Notes: a model not told the origin generated them from the letters alone. DNA of 64,000 bases from Streptomyces sp. NBC_01267 (GCF_036241575.1 NZ_CP108455.1:4901501-4965500); one strand, 5' to 3'; positions 42,081 through 52,436 are shown, counted from the first letter of the stretch. Numbers and translations are program-made.

Positions 42081-43835
42081 TCAGTCCTTGATCTCGCAGA
42101 TGGTCGCGCCGGAGGAGACGGACGCGCCGACCGTGGCGGTCAGGCCCTTGACGGTGCCGGAGCGGTGCGCGTTGAGCGGCTGCTCCATCTTCATCGCTTC
42201 CAGGACGACGACGAGGTCGCCCTCCTTGACCTCCTGGCCCTCCTCGACCGCGACCTTGACGATCGTGCCCTGCATCGGGGACGCGAGCGAGTCGCCGGAG
42301 GCGGCGGAGCCGGCCTTCTTGGCGGCCCGGCGCTTGGGCTTGGCGCCCGCGGCCAGACCCGTACGGGCCAGGGTCATACCGAGCGAGGACGGCAGCGACA
42401 CCTCAAGGCGCTTGCCGCCGACCTCGACGACGATCGTCTCGCGGCCCGACTCGTCCTCGTCGGCGTCCGACGGAGCGGCGGCGAAGGGCGGGATCTCGTT
42501 GACGAACTCGGTCTCGATCCACCGGGTGTGCACGGTGAACGGGTCCGACGTGAAGGCCGGGTCGGCGACGACCGCGCGGTGGAACGTGATGGCCGTGGCC
42601 ATGCCCTCCACGTTGAACTCGTCCAGCGCACGGGCCGCGCGCTGGAGCGCCTGCTCACGGGTGGCGCCGGTGACGATCAGCTTGGCGAGCAGCGAGTCCC
42701 AGGCCGGGCCGATGACCGAGCCGGACTCGACGCCCGCGTCGAGACGGACACCCGGGCCGGTCGGCGGCGCGAAGACGGTGACGGTGCCGGGGGCGGGCAG
42801 GAAGCCGCGGCCCGGGTCCTCGCCGTTGATCCGGAACTCGAAGGAGTGCCCGCGCAGTTCGGGGTCGCCGTAACCCAGCTCCTCGCCGTCGGCGATCCGG
42901 AACATCTCACGGACCAGGTCGATGCCGGAGACCTCTTCGGTGACCGGGTGTTCCACCTGGAGGCGGGTGTTGACCTCCAGGAAGGAGATCGTGCCGTCGG
43001 TGCCGACGAGGAACTCGACGGTGCCCGCGCCGACGTACCCGGCCTCCTTGAGGATCGCCTTCGACGCGGCGTACAGCTCGGCGTTCTGGGCGTCGGAGAG
43101 GAACGGCGCGGGGGCCTCCTCGACCAGCTTCTGGTGGCGGCGCTGGAGCGAGCAGTCACGGGTGGAGACCACGACCACGTTGCCGTGCCGGTCGGCCAGG
43201 CACTGCGTCTCGACGTGCCGCGGCTTGTCCAGGTAACGCTCGACGAAGCACTCGCCGCGCCCGAAGGCGGCGACGGCCTCGCGCACCGCGGAGTCGTACA
43301 GCTCCGGGATCTCTTCGAGCGTACGGGCGACCTTCAGGCCACGCCCGCCGCCGCCGAAGGCCGCCTTGATCGCGATCGGCAGGCCGTTCTCCTCGGCGAA
43401 CGCCACGACCTCGGCCGAGCCGCTCACCGGGTCCGGCGTACCGGCCACCAGGGGCGCGCCCGCGCGCTGCGCGATGTGCCGGGCCGCGACCTTGTCACCC
43501 AGGTCGCGGATGGCCTGCGGGGGCGGGCCGATCCAGGTGAGGCCCGCGTCCAGGACGGCCTGGGCGAACTCGGCGTTCTCGGACAGGAAGCCGTACCCGG
43601 GGTGGATGGCGTCGGCACCCGAATCCTTCGCGGCCTGAAGCACCTTGGCCATGTCCAGATAGCTGGCGGCCGGGGTGTCACCGCCCAGGGCGAATGCCTC
43701 GTCGGCCGCGCGTACGTGCAGAGCGTCCCGGTCCGGATCGGCGTAGACGGCTACGCTCGCGATTCCGGCGTCCCGGCAGGCCCGTGCGACACGGACAGCG
43801 ATTTCGCCACGGTTGGCGATGAGCACCTTGTGCAC
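42081..43835 (-). CDS. accA2: acyl-CoA carboxylase alpha subunit (biotin carboxylase + BCCP)
   Basis: A 584-residue biotin-dependent carboxylase. Biotin carboxylase domain about residues 1-450 ([20 protein letters not shown] at the start, ATP-grasp loop [40 protein letters not shown]) and C-terminal biotinyl domain with EAMKMEQ. The GTG start follows AAGGAGG. It is the shared alpha subunit of acetyl- and propionyl-CoA carboxylases, feeding malonyl- and methylmalonyl-CoA to lipid and polyketide synthesis. Works with the epsilon and beta subunits at 46.2-48.0 kb and the biotin ligase at 48.1 kb. Confidence 0.95.
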   Translation of the reverse strand: MHKVLIANRGEIAVRVARACRDAGIASVAVYADPDRDALHVRAADEAFALGGDTPAASYLDMAKVLQAAKDSGADAIHPGYGFLSENAEFAQAVLDAGLTWIGPPPQAIRDLGDKVAARHIAQRAGAPLVAGTPDPVSGSAEVVAFAEENGLPIAIKAAFGGGGRGLKVARTLEEIPELYDSAVREAVAAFGRGECFVERYLDKPRHVETQCLADRHGNVVVVSTRDCSLQRRHQKLVEEAPAPFLSDAQNAELYAASKAILKEAGYVGAGTVEFLVGTDGTISFLEVNTRLQVEHPVTEEVSGIDLVREMFRIADGEELGYGDPELRGHSFEFRINGEDPGRGFLPAPGTVTVFAPPTGPGVRLDAGVESGSVIGPAWDSLLAKLIVTGATREQALQRAARALDEFNVEGMATAITFHRAVVADPAFTSDPFTVHTRWIETEFVNEIPPFAAAPSDADEDESGRETIVVEVGGKRLEVSLPSSLGMTLARTGLAAGAKPKRRAAKKAGSAASGDSLASPMQGTIVKVAVEEGQEVKEGDLVVVLEAMKMEQPLNAHRSGTVKGLTATVGASVSSGATICEIKD

Positions 43836-44258
43836 GATGGCTCCCTCCTTGCTGTTTTCCCCGCTCACACCCGAGCCGGGTTTACTCGGCAGGTCATCGT
43901 GCCGAAGAATTCGCTGAAACATGCTGAGTTTAGGGACTACCGACACGACGTTTCGACCTGTCCCCATGGGTGAGCTTCCCCACACACGGTGTGACGCGAA
44001 CGTCGCCCGCATCGTGAAGTCCCTTGTCGTACCACGGTACGGAGGGCCGCCCGAGCCCACAGTAGCTCTGCGGTGCGGTCCAGGTCTCTGTCACTCGGGG
44101 CCGCCCGGACTCGTGATTCTTTGTCGAGTCCCTACGAATGGCCGAATGATTCTTTGCTGTCCGTTCCGACCCCTTGTCCCGGCGGCTACCAGTTAGTAGC
44201 CTCCGCGATGTCGCACGTACTTGCGGTAACAAGCGGTATCGGACCAGGGGGTGGGGTC
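43836..44258. other. 423-bp divergent intergenic region
   Basis: The gap between accA2 and the membrane protein gene has an AT-richer patch (about 44105-44170) with two copies of GATTCTTTG. No gene was recognised. It probably holds the promoters of both flanking genes. Confidence 0.45.
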
Positions 44259-44687
44259 ATGGCGCGCAGGCCGGTGGCCTTCGTGGCAGCGCTCGTTCTC
44301 TTCCTGGAGGCGTTCGGCGTCGCGTTCGTGAACCTGATACTCGGCAAGGTCGCCGACAACCAGCACATGTCCATGGCGGGCGTGGATCCGAGCGCGATAA
44401 GCACCGGCGCCTGGGTCGCGGGCGGAGTCTTCGGCCTCTACCTGCTGCTGTGCGCGTTCTTCCTGCTGCGCACCGGACTCACCGACCGGCCGGCCGGCCG
44501 CTTCGGCCGGGTCCTGCTCATCACCTGCGCGGTGGTGCACGGCGTACTGGGCGCGCTGACCTGGGCCCTGGTCGGCTGGCCCGCCTTCGTCTTCATGGTG
44601 GTGGTGCTCGGCCTGCTCGTGCTGACGCTGTTGGCTTACGACAAGGAGCGCCCGGTGAGCGCGAACGGCGCCCCGGCCGCGGCCTGA
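44259..44687 (+). CDS. small integral membrane protein
   Basis: A 142-residue protein with four predicted membrane helices (about residues 5-28, 46-72, 84-104 and 107-127) and short basic loops; no catalytic motif. It ends 10 bases before the convergent Maf gene stop. From memory the S. coelicolor order is the same here. The function is unknown. Confidence 0.78.
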   Translation: MARRPVAFVAALVLFLEAFGVAFVNLILGKVADNQHMSMAGVDPSAISTGAWVAGGVFGLYLLLCAFFLLRTGLTDRPAGRFGRVLLITCAVVHGVLGALTWALVGWPAFVFMVVVLGLLVLTLLAYDKERPVSANGAPAAA

Positions 44688-44697
44688 GGGGCGGGGC

Positions 44698-45300
44698 TCA
44701 GACCCACAGGTCCGTGATGGACACGCCCAGTTCGGCCAGCAGCCGGCGCAGCAGCGGCAGCGAGAGGCCGATGACGTTGCCGTGGTCGCCCTCGATGGAG
44801 TCGACGAACGGTGCGGAGCGGCCGTCGAGGGTGAACGCTCCCGCCACGTGCAGCGGTTCGCCGCTCGCCACGTACGCCGCGACCTCGGCGTCCGTCGGCT
44901 CACCGAAGCGGACCGTGGTGGACGCGGTGGCCGAGGCCCGGCGGCCGGTCGCCGTGTCGATGACGCAGTGACCGGTCTGCAGGACGCCTGCCCGGCCGCG
45001 CATCGACTTCCAGCGGGCGGTGGCCTCTTCGGCGTCGGCGGGCTTGCCCAGCGCCTCGCCGTCGAGTTCCAGCACGGAGTCGCAGCCGATGACGAGCGCC
45101 CCGGCCGCCGCGTCCCGGGCGGCGACGGACTCCGCCTTGGCCTCGGCCAGGACGAGAGCCAGTTCGGCGGGGGTGGGTGCGCTGAGTGCGTCCTCGTCCA
45201 CTCCACTGACGATCACCTCGGGGGCCAGCCCCGCGGTGCGGAGCAGGCCGAGGCGGGCGGGCGATGCGGAACCGAGAACGAGGCGGCGCTGAGCAGTCAT
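44698..45300 (-). CDS. maf: Maf-like nucleoside triphosphate pyrophosphatase
   Basis: A 200-residue Maf/HAM1-type house-cleaning pyrophosphatase. [19 protein letters not shown] is the N-terminal nucleotide loop, [10 protein letters not shown] carries the metal-binding aspartate and GVSITDLW ends the fold. Hydrolysis of modified or canonical dTTP/UTP-type nucleotides is known for the family. It lies directly beside the membrane protein gene and before the MmpB-like small gene. Confidence 0.92.
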   Translation of the reverse strand: MTAQRRLVLGSASPARLGLLRTAGLAPEVIVSGVDEDALSAPTPAELALVLAEAKAESVAARDAAAGALVIGCDSVLELDGEALGKPADAEEATARWKSMRGRAGVLQTGHCVIDTATGRRASATASTTVRFGEPTDAEVAAYVASGEPLHVAGAFTLDGRSAPFVDSIEGDHGNVIGLSLPLLRRLLAELGVSITDLWV

Positions 45301-45362
45301 GGGGCCATCGTATGACCGCGCCGGGGCCCGGCCGCCCGCCACTGTGGTGCGGCGGCGCCCGG

Positions 45363-45491
45363 TCAGCGCAGGCCCAGGACGGCCATCGCGAGAATCATCG
45401 CCAGCGCGAGAACCAGGCCCGCGCGACGCATCATCGCCTGCACGTCCCGCAGCTCCTTGGGGGGTTTGTCCTCCGGGTCGGACCACAGCAT
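45363..45491 (-). CDS. 42-residue single-pass membrane protein (MmpB-like)
   Basis: [20 protein letters not shown] with a following hydrophobic helix ([20 protein letters not shown]) is a conserved small membrane protein of Streptomyces; from memory such proteins are annotated morphogenic membrane protein MmpB. A longer frame from the codon ending at 45548 (61 residues) is open, but the extra part contains an operator-like palindrome, so the internal ATG is preferred. No Shine-Dalgarno sequence is evident for either start. Confidence 0.6.
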   Translation of the reverse strand: MLWSDPEDKPPKELRDVQAMMRRAGLVLALAMILAMAVLGLR

Positions 45492-45524
45492 GAAGTCGAT
45501 AGTGCGGCCGGACACCGCGAGGGC

Positions 45525-45546
45525 GCCTGAGTACGGGTACTCAGGC
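45525..45546. promoter_or_regulatory. palindrome upstream of the MmpB-like gene
   Basis: GCCTGAGTAC-GG-GTACTCAGGC, 10-bp perfect arms with a 2-base centre. It is too tight for a terminator loop and therefore operator-like. Confidence 0.5.
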
Positions 45547-45582
45547 ACGGCGGCGCGGGCTACCGGGTGTCCTCGCTCGGCG

Positions 45583-45978
45583 CTATCCGCTGATCATGTC
45601 GGCATCGCTACGGGACTTCGGTGCTCTGCGGGACCGACGGGCGAACAGCCGGCCGGCGGAGACGACGACGTAGAGCACGACCGCCACTCCGAGCGCGAGG
45701 TCGAGCCAGTCATGGCCCGCTCCCGTGAGGAGTGCGGTCCACGCCCGGTACCCCGCGACGGATCCGGCGACCATCAGCAACACCGTCGCGGTGATGTGCA
45801 GCGCCCGCGCGGCCTTGGGCCGCCGGTCCTTGAGCAGGTCGGCACCCGCACCGAGTGCGAGCCATGGAGCGAAGGCGTGGTGGGGCTCCAGCCGTCCCGA
45901 CCCGATGGCGTCCGCGATGTTGATCAGGACTCCGATCGAGCCGACGGCCAGAACACCCTGGGACATACGGAAGGTCAT
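45583..45978 (-). CDS. membrane protein of unknown function
   Basis: A 131-residue protein with four hydrophobic segments (about residues 7-24, 40-54, 66-88 and 93-113) and a basic C terminus (RRSRRAPKSRSDAD). ATG at 45978 was chosen; an upstream TTG at 45987 is also in frame. No motif was recognised. It belongs to the acyl-CoA carboxylase neighbourhood by position only. Confidence 0.65.
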   Translation of the reverse strand: MTFRMSQGVLAVGSIGVLINIADAIGSGRLEPHHAFAPWLALGAGADLLKDRRPKAARALHITATVLLMVAGSVAGYRAWTALLTGAGHDWLDLALGVAVVLYVVVSAGRLFARRSRRAPKSRSDADMISG

Positions 45979-46155
45979 GGCGGCCAAACGTGAGCGGCAG
46001 TGGATCGGTCCTCATTGTCACAGGTCCGGCGCCGGGCGGTATGTCCGGCTCGGTCGCCGGTGTCCCGGCGCCGCGCACGGCCTCACCCGGTGGTGGGCCG
46101 CCCGCGACTTCCCGGGCGGCCCACCCGGCACATCTGCAACTCCTGGAACAGGGCC

Positions 46156-46365
46156 TCAGCCCGGCCAGTACGTACGCGCCCAGGCGCGCGGACCCGGCTG
46201 CGGTATCCGGGCGCGGCCGATCCGCGCCGGGTCGGACCACCCCTCGGGCGGCACCGGCGCGCCGGACGGCGGGTCCACTGCCGCGGCGGCGCGCGCCTGG
46301 ACCACCGCCACGGCGGCGGCCAGTTCCTCCGGGGTCGGGTTGCCCCGTACGACCTTGATCATCAT
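46156..46365 (-). CDS. accE: acyl-CoA carboxylase epsilon subunit
   Basis: A 69-residue protein with the family signature IKVVRGNPTPEELAAAVAVVQ, an Ala/Pro-rich middle and a C-terminal W-containing tail. Epsilon subunits stabilise and stimulate actinobacterial acyl-CoA carboxylases. GGAGGG precedes the double ATG. It lies directly downstream of pccB on the same strand, 45 bp away, so the two are co-expressed. Confidence 0.92.
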   Translation of the reverse strand: MMIKVVRGNPTPEELAAAVAVVQARAAAAVDPPSGAPVPPEGWSDPARIGRARIPQPGPRAWARTYWPG

Positions 46366-46410
46366 CGAGCCCTCCGTGGAATCGGTGGAGTACGGACCGG
46401 ACGCGAGGTC

Positions 46411-47994
46411 CTAGAGCGGGATGTTGCCGTGCTTCTTCGGCGGCAGGGACTCCCGCTTCGTCCGCAGCTGACGCAGCCCGCGCACGATGTGCCGCCGGGT
46501 CTCGGACGGCATGACCACCGCGTCGACGTAGCCGCGCTCGGCAGCGACGTACGGGTTGAGCAGGGCGTCCTCGTACTCGGAGATCAGCTCGGCGCGGGTC
46601 TCCTCGGCGTTCTCGGCGGCGGCGATGGTGCGGCGGTGCAGGATGTTCACCGCGCCCTGTGCGCCCATCACCGCGATCTGCGCGGTCGGCCAGGCGACAT
46701 TGAGGTCGGCGCCCAGGTGCTTGGAACCCATCACGTCGTACGCGCCGCCGAAGGCCTTGCGGGTGATCACCGTGATCAGCGGGACGGTCGCCTCGGCGTA
46801 CGCGTAGATCAGCTTGGCGCCCCGGCGGATGATCCCGCCGTACTCCTGGTCGACCCCCGGCAGGAAGCCGGGCACGTCCACGAAGGTGATGACCGGGACG
46901 TTGAACGCGTCGCAGGTCCGCACGAAGCGGGCGGCCTTCTCGCTCGCGTCGATGTCGAGACAACCCGCGAACTGCATCGGCTGGTTGGCGACGATGCCGA
47001 CGGGATGCCCCTCGACCCGCCCGAAGCCGGTGATGATGTTCGGCGCGAACAGCGCCTGGGTCTCCAGGAATTCGGCGTCGTCCAGCACGTGCTCGATGGC
47101 CGTGTGCATGTCGTACGGCTGGTTCGCGGAGTCCGGGATGAGGGTGTCCAGCTCGCGGTCCTCGTCCGAGGTCTCCAGGTCCGCCTCCTCGGGGAAGACG
47201 GGCGGCTCGGAGAGGTTGTTCGAAGGGAGGTAGGACAGCAGCGACTTGACGTACTCGATGGCGTCCTTCTCGTCGCCCGCCATGTGGTGCGCCACCCCGG
47301 AGGTGGTGTTGTGCGTACGGGCGCCGCCCAGCTCCTCGAAGCCCACGTCCTCACCGGTGACGGTCTTGATGACGTCCGGGCCGGTGATGAACATGTGCGA
47401 GGTCTGGTCGACCATCACCGTGAAGTCGGTGATCGCGGGGGAGTACACCGCGCCGCCGGCGCACGGGCCGACGATCAGACTGATCTGCGGGATCACACCG
47501 GAGGCGTGCACATTGCGGCGGAAGATCTCGGCGAACAGGCCGAGCGCCACCACACCCTCCTGGATACGGGCGCCGCCGCCGTCGTTGATCCCGATGATCG
47601 GGCAGCCGGTCTTCATCGCGAAGTCCATGACCTTCACGATCTTCTCGCCGTACACCTCGCCCAGCGAGCCGCCGAAGATGGTGAAGTCCTGCGAGTACAC
47701 ACAGACCGGACGGCCGTCGACCGTGCCGTACCCGGTGACCACGCCGTCGCCGTACGGCCGGTTCTTCTCGATGCCGAAATTGGTCGAACGGTGCCGGGCG
47801 AACTCGTCCAGCTCGACGAAGGAACCCTCGTCGAGCAGCAGTTCCACCCGCTCACGGGCGGTCAGTTTTCCCTTGGCGTGCTGCTTCTCCACCGCGCGCG
47901 CCGACCCGGCGTGCGTCGCCTCGTCGATGCGGTACTGAAGATCCGCGAGCTTCCCCGCGGTGGTGTGGACGTTGATCTCTTCCGGCTCGGACAT
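46411..47994 (-). CDS. pccB: propionyl/acetyl-CoA carboxylase beta subunit
   Basis: A 527-residue carboxyltransferase: N-terminal crotonase-like half with [14 protein letters not shown] and [13 protein letters not shown]-terminal half with [30 protein letters not shown] (split) and [16 protein letters not shown]. It transfers the carboxyl group from biotin of the alpha subunit to acyl-CoA. The residue controlling acetyl versus propionyl preference was not verified. It is divergent from birA. Confidence 0.94.
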   Translation of the reverse strand: MSEPEEINVHTTAGKLADLQYRIDEATHAGSARAVEKQHAKGKLTARERVELLLDEGSFVELDEFARHRSTNFGIEKNRPYGDGVVTGYGTVDGRPVCVYSQDFTIFGGSLGEVYGEKIVKVMDFAMKTGCPIIGINDGGGARIQEGVVALGLFAEIFRRNVHASGVIPQISLIVGPCAGGAVYSPAITDFTVMVDQTSHMFITGPDVIKTVTGEDVGFEELGGARTHNTTSGVAHHMAGDEKDAIEYVKSLLSYLPSNNLSEPPVFPEEADLETSDEDRELDTLIPDSANQPYDMHTAIEHVLDDAEFLETQALFAPNIITGFGRVEGHPVGIVANQPMQFAGCLDIDASEKAARFVRTCDAFNVPVITFVDVPGFLPGVDQEYGGIIRRGAKLIYAYAEATVPLITVITRKAFGGAYDVMGSKHLGADLNVAWPTAQIAVMGAQGAVNILHRRTIAAAENAEETRAELISEYEDALLNPYVAAERGYVDAVVMPSETRRHIVRGLRQLRTKRESLPPKKHGNIPL

Positions 47995-48111
47995 CGGGAT
48001 GCGGCTCCCTGGGAATCGGGCGGCTGGCGGGGTGTTCGGCTACTGGCACGTAGCGTATCGGCGCTGGTGCGCCTCGGCAGTGCGTCGTTTGCCACACCTA
48101 CTGTGGGTTGC

Positions 48112-48963
48112 ATGACGTCATCGGATGTACCTGACAATCGCTGGTCGGACCTGGAGCGCCCGCCGCTGAACGTGTCCGCCCTGCGCCGTGCGCTGGTGCG
48201 GCCCGGGTCGCTGTGGACCTCGCTCGACGTGGTCGCCACCACCGGGTCCACCAACTCCGACCTCGCGGGCCGGGCGGCGGAGCTCGACGAGGGCGCCGTC
48301 CTGGTGGCCGAGGAACAGAGCGCCGGACGCGGACGGCTGGACCGGCAGTGGTCGGCGCCCGCCCGCTCCGGGCTCTTCCTCTCCGTACTCCTCAGGCCGG
48401 GACCGCAGGTGCCCCTCCAGCTCTGGGGGTGGCTGCCGCTGCTCACCGGGGTCGCCGTGGCCACCGGACTGTCCCGGGCGGCGGGCGTCGACACCGCGCT
48501 GAAGTGGCCGAACGACCTGCTGGTCACCGTCGGCGGCACGGAGCGCAAGGCGGGCGGCATCCTCGCCGAGCGCGCCGGGGACGACGCCGTCGTGGTCGGC
48601 ATGGGCCTCAACGTCTCGCTCCGCGAGGACGAACTGCCCGTCCCCACCGCGGGCTCCCTGGCCCTGGCCGGGGCGGTCTCCACCGACCGGGACCCGTTGC
48701 TGCGGGCCGTGCTGCGCTCGCTGGAGCAGTGGTACGGCGACTGGCGCGCGGCGGGCGGCGACCCGCGGGACTCCCGGCTCCAGGAGGCGTACACGGCGGG
48801 CTGCGCGACGCTGGGCCGCAAGGTCAGGGCCGAACTGCCCGGTGACACCGAACTGGTCGGGGAAGCGGTCGCCGTCGACGGCGACGGCAGGCTCGTGGTG
48901 GCCGGTGAGGACGGCATGCAGGCGGTCGGTGCGGGTGACATCGTGCACTTGCGACCGGTCTGA
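48112..48963 (+). CDS. birA: biotin--[acetyl-CoA carboxylase] ligase
   Basis: A 283-residue monofunctional (HTH-less) biotin ligase: TTGSTNSDL, biotinyl-AMP loop GRGRLDRQW, KWPNDLLV and GGILAE. It attaches biotin to the EAMKMEQ lysine of the alpha subunit encoded at 42.1-43.8 kb. TACTGT seven bases before the ATG suggests a leaderless transcript. It is divergent from pccB, giving a compact carboxylase maturation block. Confidence 0.93.
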   Translation: MTSSDVPDNRWSDLERPPLNVSALRRALVRPGSLWTSLDVVATTGSTNSDLAGRAAELDEGAVLVAEEQSAGRGRLDRQWSAPARSGLFLSVLLRPGPQVPLQLWGWLPLLTGVAVATGLSRAAGVDTALKWPNDLLVTVGGTERKAGGILAERAGDDAVVVGMGLNVSLREDELPVPTAGSLALAGAVSTDRDPLLRAVLRSLEQWYGDWRAAGGDPRDSRLQEAYTAGCATLGRKVRAELPGDTELVGEAVAVDGDGRLVVAGEDGMQAVGAGDIVHLRPV

Positions 48964-49083
48964 GAGCGACAGGCACGTGAGCTACGGCACACCTGCCGTA
49001 TGGTTGAGGCGATCCGCGGCAGATCAGCGCCGCGACAGCCAGATCGGCAGGGCAGTGCGCAGGGAATGGGCAGGAGGCGGCAG

Positions 49084-50229
49084 GTGACCGTCGACGACAA
49101 CTCGTCCGGCGCGGGTGAGGAGCCCCCTTCTTCTCCGTACCGCACTCCGCACCATGAGGTCGATCACACCGCGGAGCCCTCCGACGATCCGCTGGCCATC
49201 CGGCTCGAACAGCTGATCCTCGGCGCCGACCGCCGCTACACCCCCTTCCAGGCCGCCCGCACGGCCGGTGTCTCGATGGAGCTGGCCTCCCGCTTCTGGC
49301 GGGCCATGGGCTTCGCCGACATCGGCCAGGCCAAGGCGCTCACCGAGGCGGACGTACTGGCGCTGCGCCGCCTCGCCGGACTCGTCGAGGCCGGGCTGCT
49401 GAGCGAGCCGATGGCCGTGCAGGTCGCCCGGTCGACCGGGCAGACCACCGCCCGGCTGGCCGAGTGGCAGATCGACTCCTTCCTGGCGGGTCTGACCGAG
49501 CCGCCGGAGCCGGGGATGACCCGCACCGAGGTCACGTACCCCCTGGTGGAGCTGCTGCTGCCGGAGCTGGAGGAGTTCCTGCGCTATGTGTGGCGGCGCC
49601 AGCTCGCCGCCGCGACCGGGCGGGTGGTGCAGGCCGCGGACGACGAGGAGATGGTCGACCGCCGCCTGGCGGTGGGCTTCGCCGACCTCGTCGGCTTCAC
49701 CCGGCTGACCCGCCGGCTGGAGGAGGAGGAGCTGGGCGAGCTGGTCGAGGCGTTCGAGACGACCTGCGCCGACCTGGTCGCCGCACACGGCGGCCGGCTC
49801 ATCAAGACCCTCGGCGACGAGGTGCTGTACGCGGCGGACGACGCCGGTACGGCCGCCGAGATCGCGCTGCGGCTCATCGAGACCATGGGCAACGACGAGA
49901 CGATGCCCGAGCTGCGCGTCGGTATCGCGTTCGGCACGGTCACGACCCGGATGGGCGATGTGTTCGGTACGACGGTGAACCTGGCCAGCAGGCTGACCTC
50001 GATAGCGCCCAAGGACACGGTGCTGGTGGACGGGGCGTTCGCCGAGGAGCTGGGGCGCACGGCGGACGCGCCGGTCTCCGAGGCGGAGGCGGCGGCCGAG
50101 GCCGAACGCGCGAAGAAGAACGGCGAGGAGGCGCCCTCGTACCGCTTCGCACTCCAGCCGATGTGGCAGCGGCCGGTGCGCGGGCTGGGCGTGGTCGAGC
50201 CGTGGCTGCTGACCCGCCGCAGTACCTGA
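49084..50229 (+). CDS. cya: class III adenylate cyclase
   Basis: A 381-residue cyclase. The GTG at 49084 was chosen because AGGAGG lies at ideal spacing. The N-terminal half (about 1-190) holds a regulatory helical region of the MerR-like or pH-sensing type. The catalytic domain follows: AVGFADLVGFTRLTRRLEE with metal-binding Asp, LIKTLGDEVLYAADD, then GIAFGTVTTRMGDVFGTTVNLASRL. It makes cAMP, which in Streptomyces is needed for germination and development. The C-terminal tail is acidic. Confidence 0.93.
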   Translation: MTVDDNSSGAGEEPPSSPYRTPHHEVDHTAEPSDDPLAIRLEQLILGADRRYTPFQAARTAGVSMELASRFWRAMGFADIGQAKALTEADVLALRRLAGLVEAGLLSEPMAVQVARSTGQTTARLAEWQIDSFLAGLTEPPEPGMTRTEVTYPLVELLLPELEEFLRYVWRRQLAAATGRVVQAADDEEMVDRRLAVGFADLVGFTRLTRRLEEEELGELVEAFETTCADLVAAHGGRLIKTLGDEVLYAADDAGTAAEIALRLIETMGNDETMPELRVGIAFGTVTTRMGDVFGTTVNLASRLTSIAPKDTVLVDGAFAEELGRTADAPVSEAEAAAEAERAKKNGEEAPSYRFALQPMWQRPVRGLGVVEPWLLTRRST

Positions 50230-50290
50230 CGCCTGCGGTACGGGTCTGACGTCTGCGGCACGGGGCCTGACGCTGGCGGTACGGGCTGGC
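50225..50290. repeat. three short direct repeats before the enoyl-CoA hydratase gene
   Basis: Units of the form CTGACG(C/T)CTGCGGTACGGG, of about 21 bp, occur three times between the cyclase stop and the next promoter. They supply part of the -35 region. Confidence 0.55.
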
Positions 50291-50302
50291 TATCGTGCGC
50301 GG

Positions 50303-51136
50303 ATGACCTCTGAGATCTCAGATACTGAAACAGGCGCGGGGCAGACGGGCGCGGAGCAGCGGTACGGCGAGTTCGTCGCCGTGCGCCGGCACGGTCACGT
50401 CGCCGAACTGGTCCTGGACCGGCCCAAGGCGATGAACGCGGTGTCCACCGCGATGGCCCGGTCCATCGCGGTGGCCTGCGCGGCGCTGTCGGCGGACGGC
50501 TCGGCGCGGACCGTGGTGGTCACCTCCACCCACGACCGGGCCTTCTGCGTGGGCGCCGACCTCAAGGAGCGCAACTCCTTCACCGACGCCGAGCTGGTGC
50601 GGCAGCGGCCCACGGCCCGTGCCGCGTACACCGGCGTACTGGAACTGCCCATGCCGACGGTCGCCGCCGTGCACGGGTTCGCACTCGGCGGCGGTTTCGA
50701 GCTGGCGCTGGCCTGCGATCTGATCGTCGCGGACGCGACGGCCGTGGTCGGGCTGCCCGAGGTGTCGGTCGGGGTGATCCCCGGCGGTGGCGGTACGCAG
50801 CTGCTGCCCCGGCGGGTCGGTGCGGCCCGCGCGGCCGAGCTGGTCTTCACCGCCCGGCGTGTACAGGCGGCCGAGGCAAGGGAGTTGGGGCTGGTGGACA
50901 TCCTGGCCGAGGACGCCCGTACGGAGGCGCTGGAGCTCGCGGGCCGGATCGCGGCGAACTCACCGGTCGGGCTGCGCGCGGCCAAGCGGGCGCTGCGGCT
51001 GGGGCACGGGCTGGACCTGCGGGCCGGTCTGGAGGTCGAGGACGCGGCCTGGCGCTCGGTGGCCTTCTCCGGGGACCGGGCGGAAGGCGTCGCGGCCTTC
51101 AACGAGAAGCGGACGCCGCAGTGGCCGGGGGAGTAG
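50303..51136 (+). CDS. enoyl-CoA hydratase
   Basis: A 277-residue crotonase-fold protein: VLDRPKAMNAVS at the N terminus, oxyanion and active-site glutamates in GFALGGGFELALACD and GLPEVSVGVIPGGGGTQLLPR. Both glutamates typical of true hydratases are present. TATCGT six bases before the ATG, with a CTGACG -35 at 18-bp spacing, indicates a leaderless promoter. It may act in fatty-acid or branched-chain degradation; the context near carboxylases gives weak support. Confidence 0.9.
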   Translation: MTSEISDTETGAGQTGAEQRYGEFVAVRRHGHVAELVLDRPKAMNAVSTAMARSIAVACAALSADGSARTVVVTSTHDRAFCVGADLKERNSFTDAELVRQRPTARAAYTGVLELPMPTVAAVHGFALGGGFELALACDLIVADATAVVGLPEVSVGVIPGGGGTQLLPRRVGAARAAELVFTARRVQAAEARELGLVDILAEDARTEALELAGRIAANSPVGLRAAKRALRLGHGLDLRAGLEVEDAAWRSVAFSGDRAEGVAAFNEKRTPQWPGE

Positions 51137-51274
51137 CCGGAGGGGTTGCGGGAGGAGTGCCCGGAGGAGTTGCGAGAGGGGTGGCCGGAGGGGTGGCCGG
51201 GTCTGGAGTCCGGCATGTCACGTTCTGTGACGTATAACTGCTCAAAAGCCGTGCATCGTACTTAAGCTGGAGCA

Positions 51275-52405
51275 ATGGGTGACGATGTGCGGCTGCGGGC
51301 CGTGGTGACGCTTGCGCAGGCCATGGCCTCGGCGCACACCCCTCGTGCGTCCTGGCGGGCGGCCACGGCGGGGGCGTGCGACGCGCTGGGCGGGACCTTC
51401 GCCGCGCTCTCCGTCTGGGAGCGGGAGCTGGGGCAGCTGAAGGTGCTGGCCAATGTGGGCGAGCGGGCCGCGGGCGAGGCCGAGTTCCCCGAGGCCGAGA
51501 CCTACCCGGTGAATCACTTCCCGGAGATCGCGGAGTTCCTGCACGAGCGGTGGGCGAGCGGGGGCGAGCCCAACGCCTGGGTGGAGACGGCCGACGGCCC
51601 CGCCGAGGGCTCGGCGGGCTACTGCCACCAGCGGGTGGCCGCGCTGCGCAGGCGGGGGCGCGGCAGCTGTGTCGTCGCGCCGATAGTGCTGCGCGGCCGG
51701 GCCTGGGGCGAGCTGTACGTGGCCAGGCCGGTGGGGGTGCCGGTCTTCGACCGGGACGACGCGGACTTCGCGACGGTGCTGGCCGCGGTGGTGGCGGCGG
51801 GCCTCGCGCAGACGGAACGGCTGGAAGAGGTCAGGAAGCTGGCCTTCACCGACCCGCTGACCGGCCTCGCCAACCGCCGGGCGGTCGACATCGGCCTCGA
51901 CGCCGCGGTGGAGCGCTTCCGGGCGGACGGCACCGTGGTCAGCCTCATGGTCTGCGACCTCAACGGACTGAAGCAGGTCAACGACACCCACGGTCACGCG
52001 GTCGGCGACCGCCTCCTGGAACGCTTCGGCTCGGTCCTCTCGGTGTGCGGGGCGATGCTCCCGGGGGCGCTGGCGGCGCGGCTGGGCGGCGACGAGTTCT
52101 GCCTGCTCGCGGTGGGGCCGGGGGCGGACGAGGTGATCCGGGTCGCGGAGGAGCTCTGTGTACGGGCGGGCGAGCTGGAGCCGGGCGACGGGGTGGCCTG
52201 CGGGGTCGCGTCCACCGGAGACCCGATCGGCCCGCTGCGCTCGGCCCGCAGGCTCTTCCGGCTGGCGGACGCGGCCCAGTACCGGGCGAAGGCGGCCCGG
52301 TCGTCGAGGCCGGTGGTGGCGGGGCGGGACGGAGCGGTGGTGCGGCTGGCGGACACGCCTTCGCCGACGGGGGACCGGCGGCGGATACGGGGCAAGCGGT
52401 CCTGA
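51275..52405 (+). CDS. GAF-GGDEF diguanylate cyclase
   Basis: A 376-residue protein. Residues about 10-180 form a GAF-like sensor domain (SWRAATAGACDALGGTFAAL, then SCVVAPIVLRGRAWGELYV) and about 190-340 the GGDEF domain (DPLTGLANRR and ARLGGDEFCLL). The GGDEF sequence is intact, so c-di-GMP synthesis is expected; no RxxD inhibitory site is seen five residues upstream. There is no transmembrane segment. In Streptomyces, c-di-GMP controls BldD and development. Confidence 0.9.
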   Translation: MGDDVRLRAVVTLAQAMASAHTPRASWRAATAGACDALGGTFAALSVWERELGQLKVLANVGERAAGEAEFPEAETYPVNHFPEIAEFLHERWASGGEPNAWVETADGPAEGSAGYCHQRVAALRRRGRGSCVVAPIVLRGRAWGELYVARPVGVPVFDRDDADFATVLAAVVAAGLAQTERLEEVRKLAFTDPLTGLANRRAVDIGLDAAVERFRADGTVVSLMVCDLNGLKQVNDTHGHAVGDRLLERFGSVLSVCGAMLPGALAARLGGDEFCLLAVGPGADEVIRVAEELCVRAGELEPGDGVACGVASTGDPIGPLRSARRLFRLADAAQYRAKAARSSRPVVAGRDGAVVRLADTPSPTGDRRRIRGKRS

Positions 52406-52436
52406 GGCGGGCGGGGGTGCGGCCGGCCTCGGGGGC

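Noticed and set aside
42069..43973. Long plus-strand frame across accA2
   Set aside because: Antisense to a well-defined biotin carboxylase; the sequence is Arg/Gly/Asp-rich without motifs and shares no codon pattern with real genes.
46000..48111. Upstream part of the long frame that ends with birA
   Set aside because: The true biotin ligase begins at 48112 after a -10 box; the preceding frame is antisense to pccB and accE and shows no motif.
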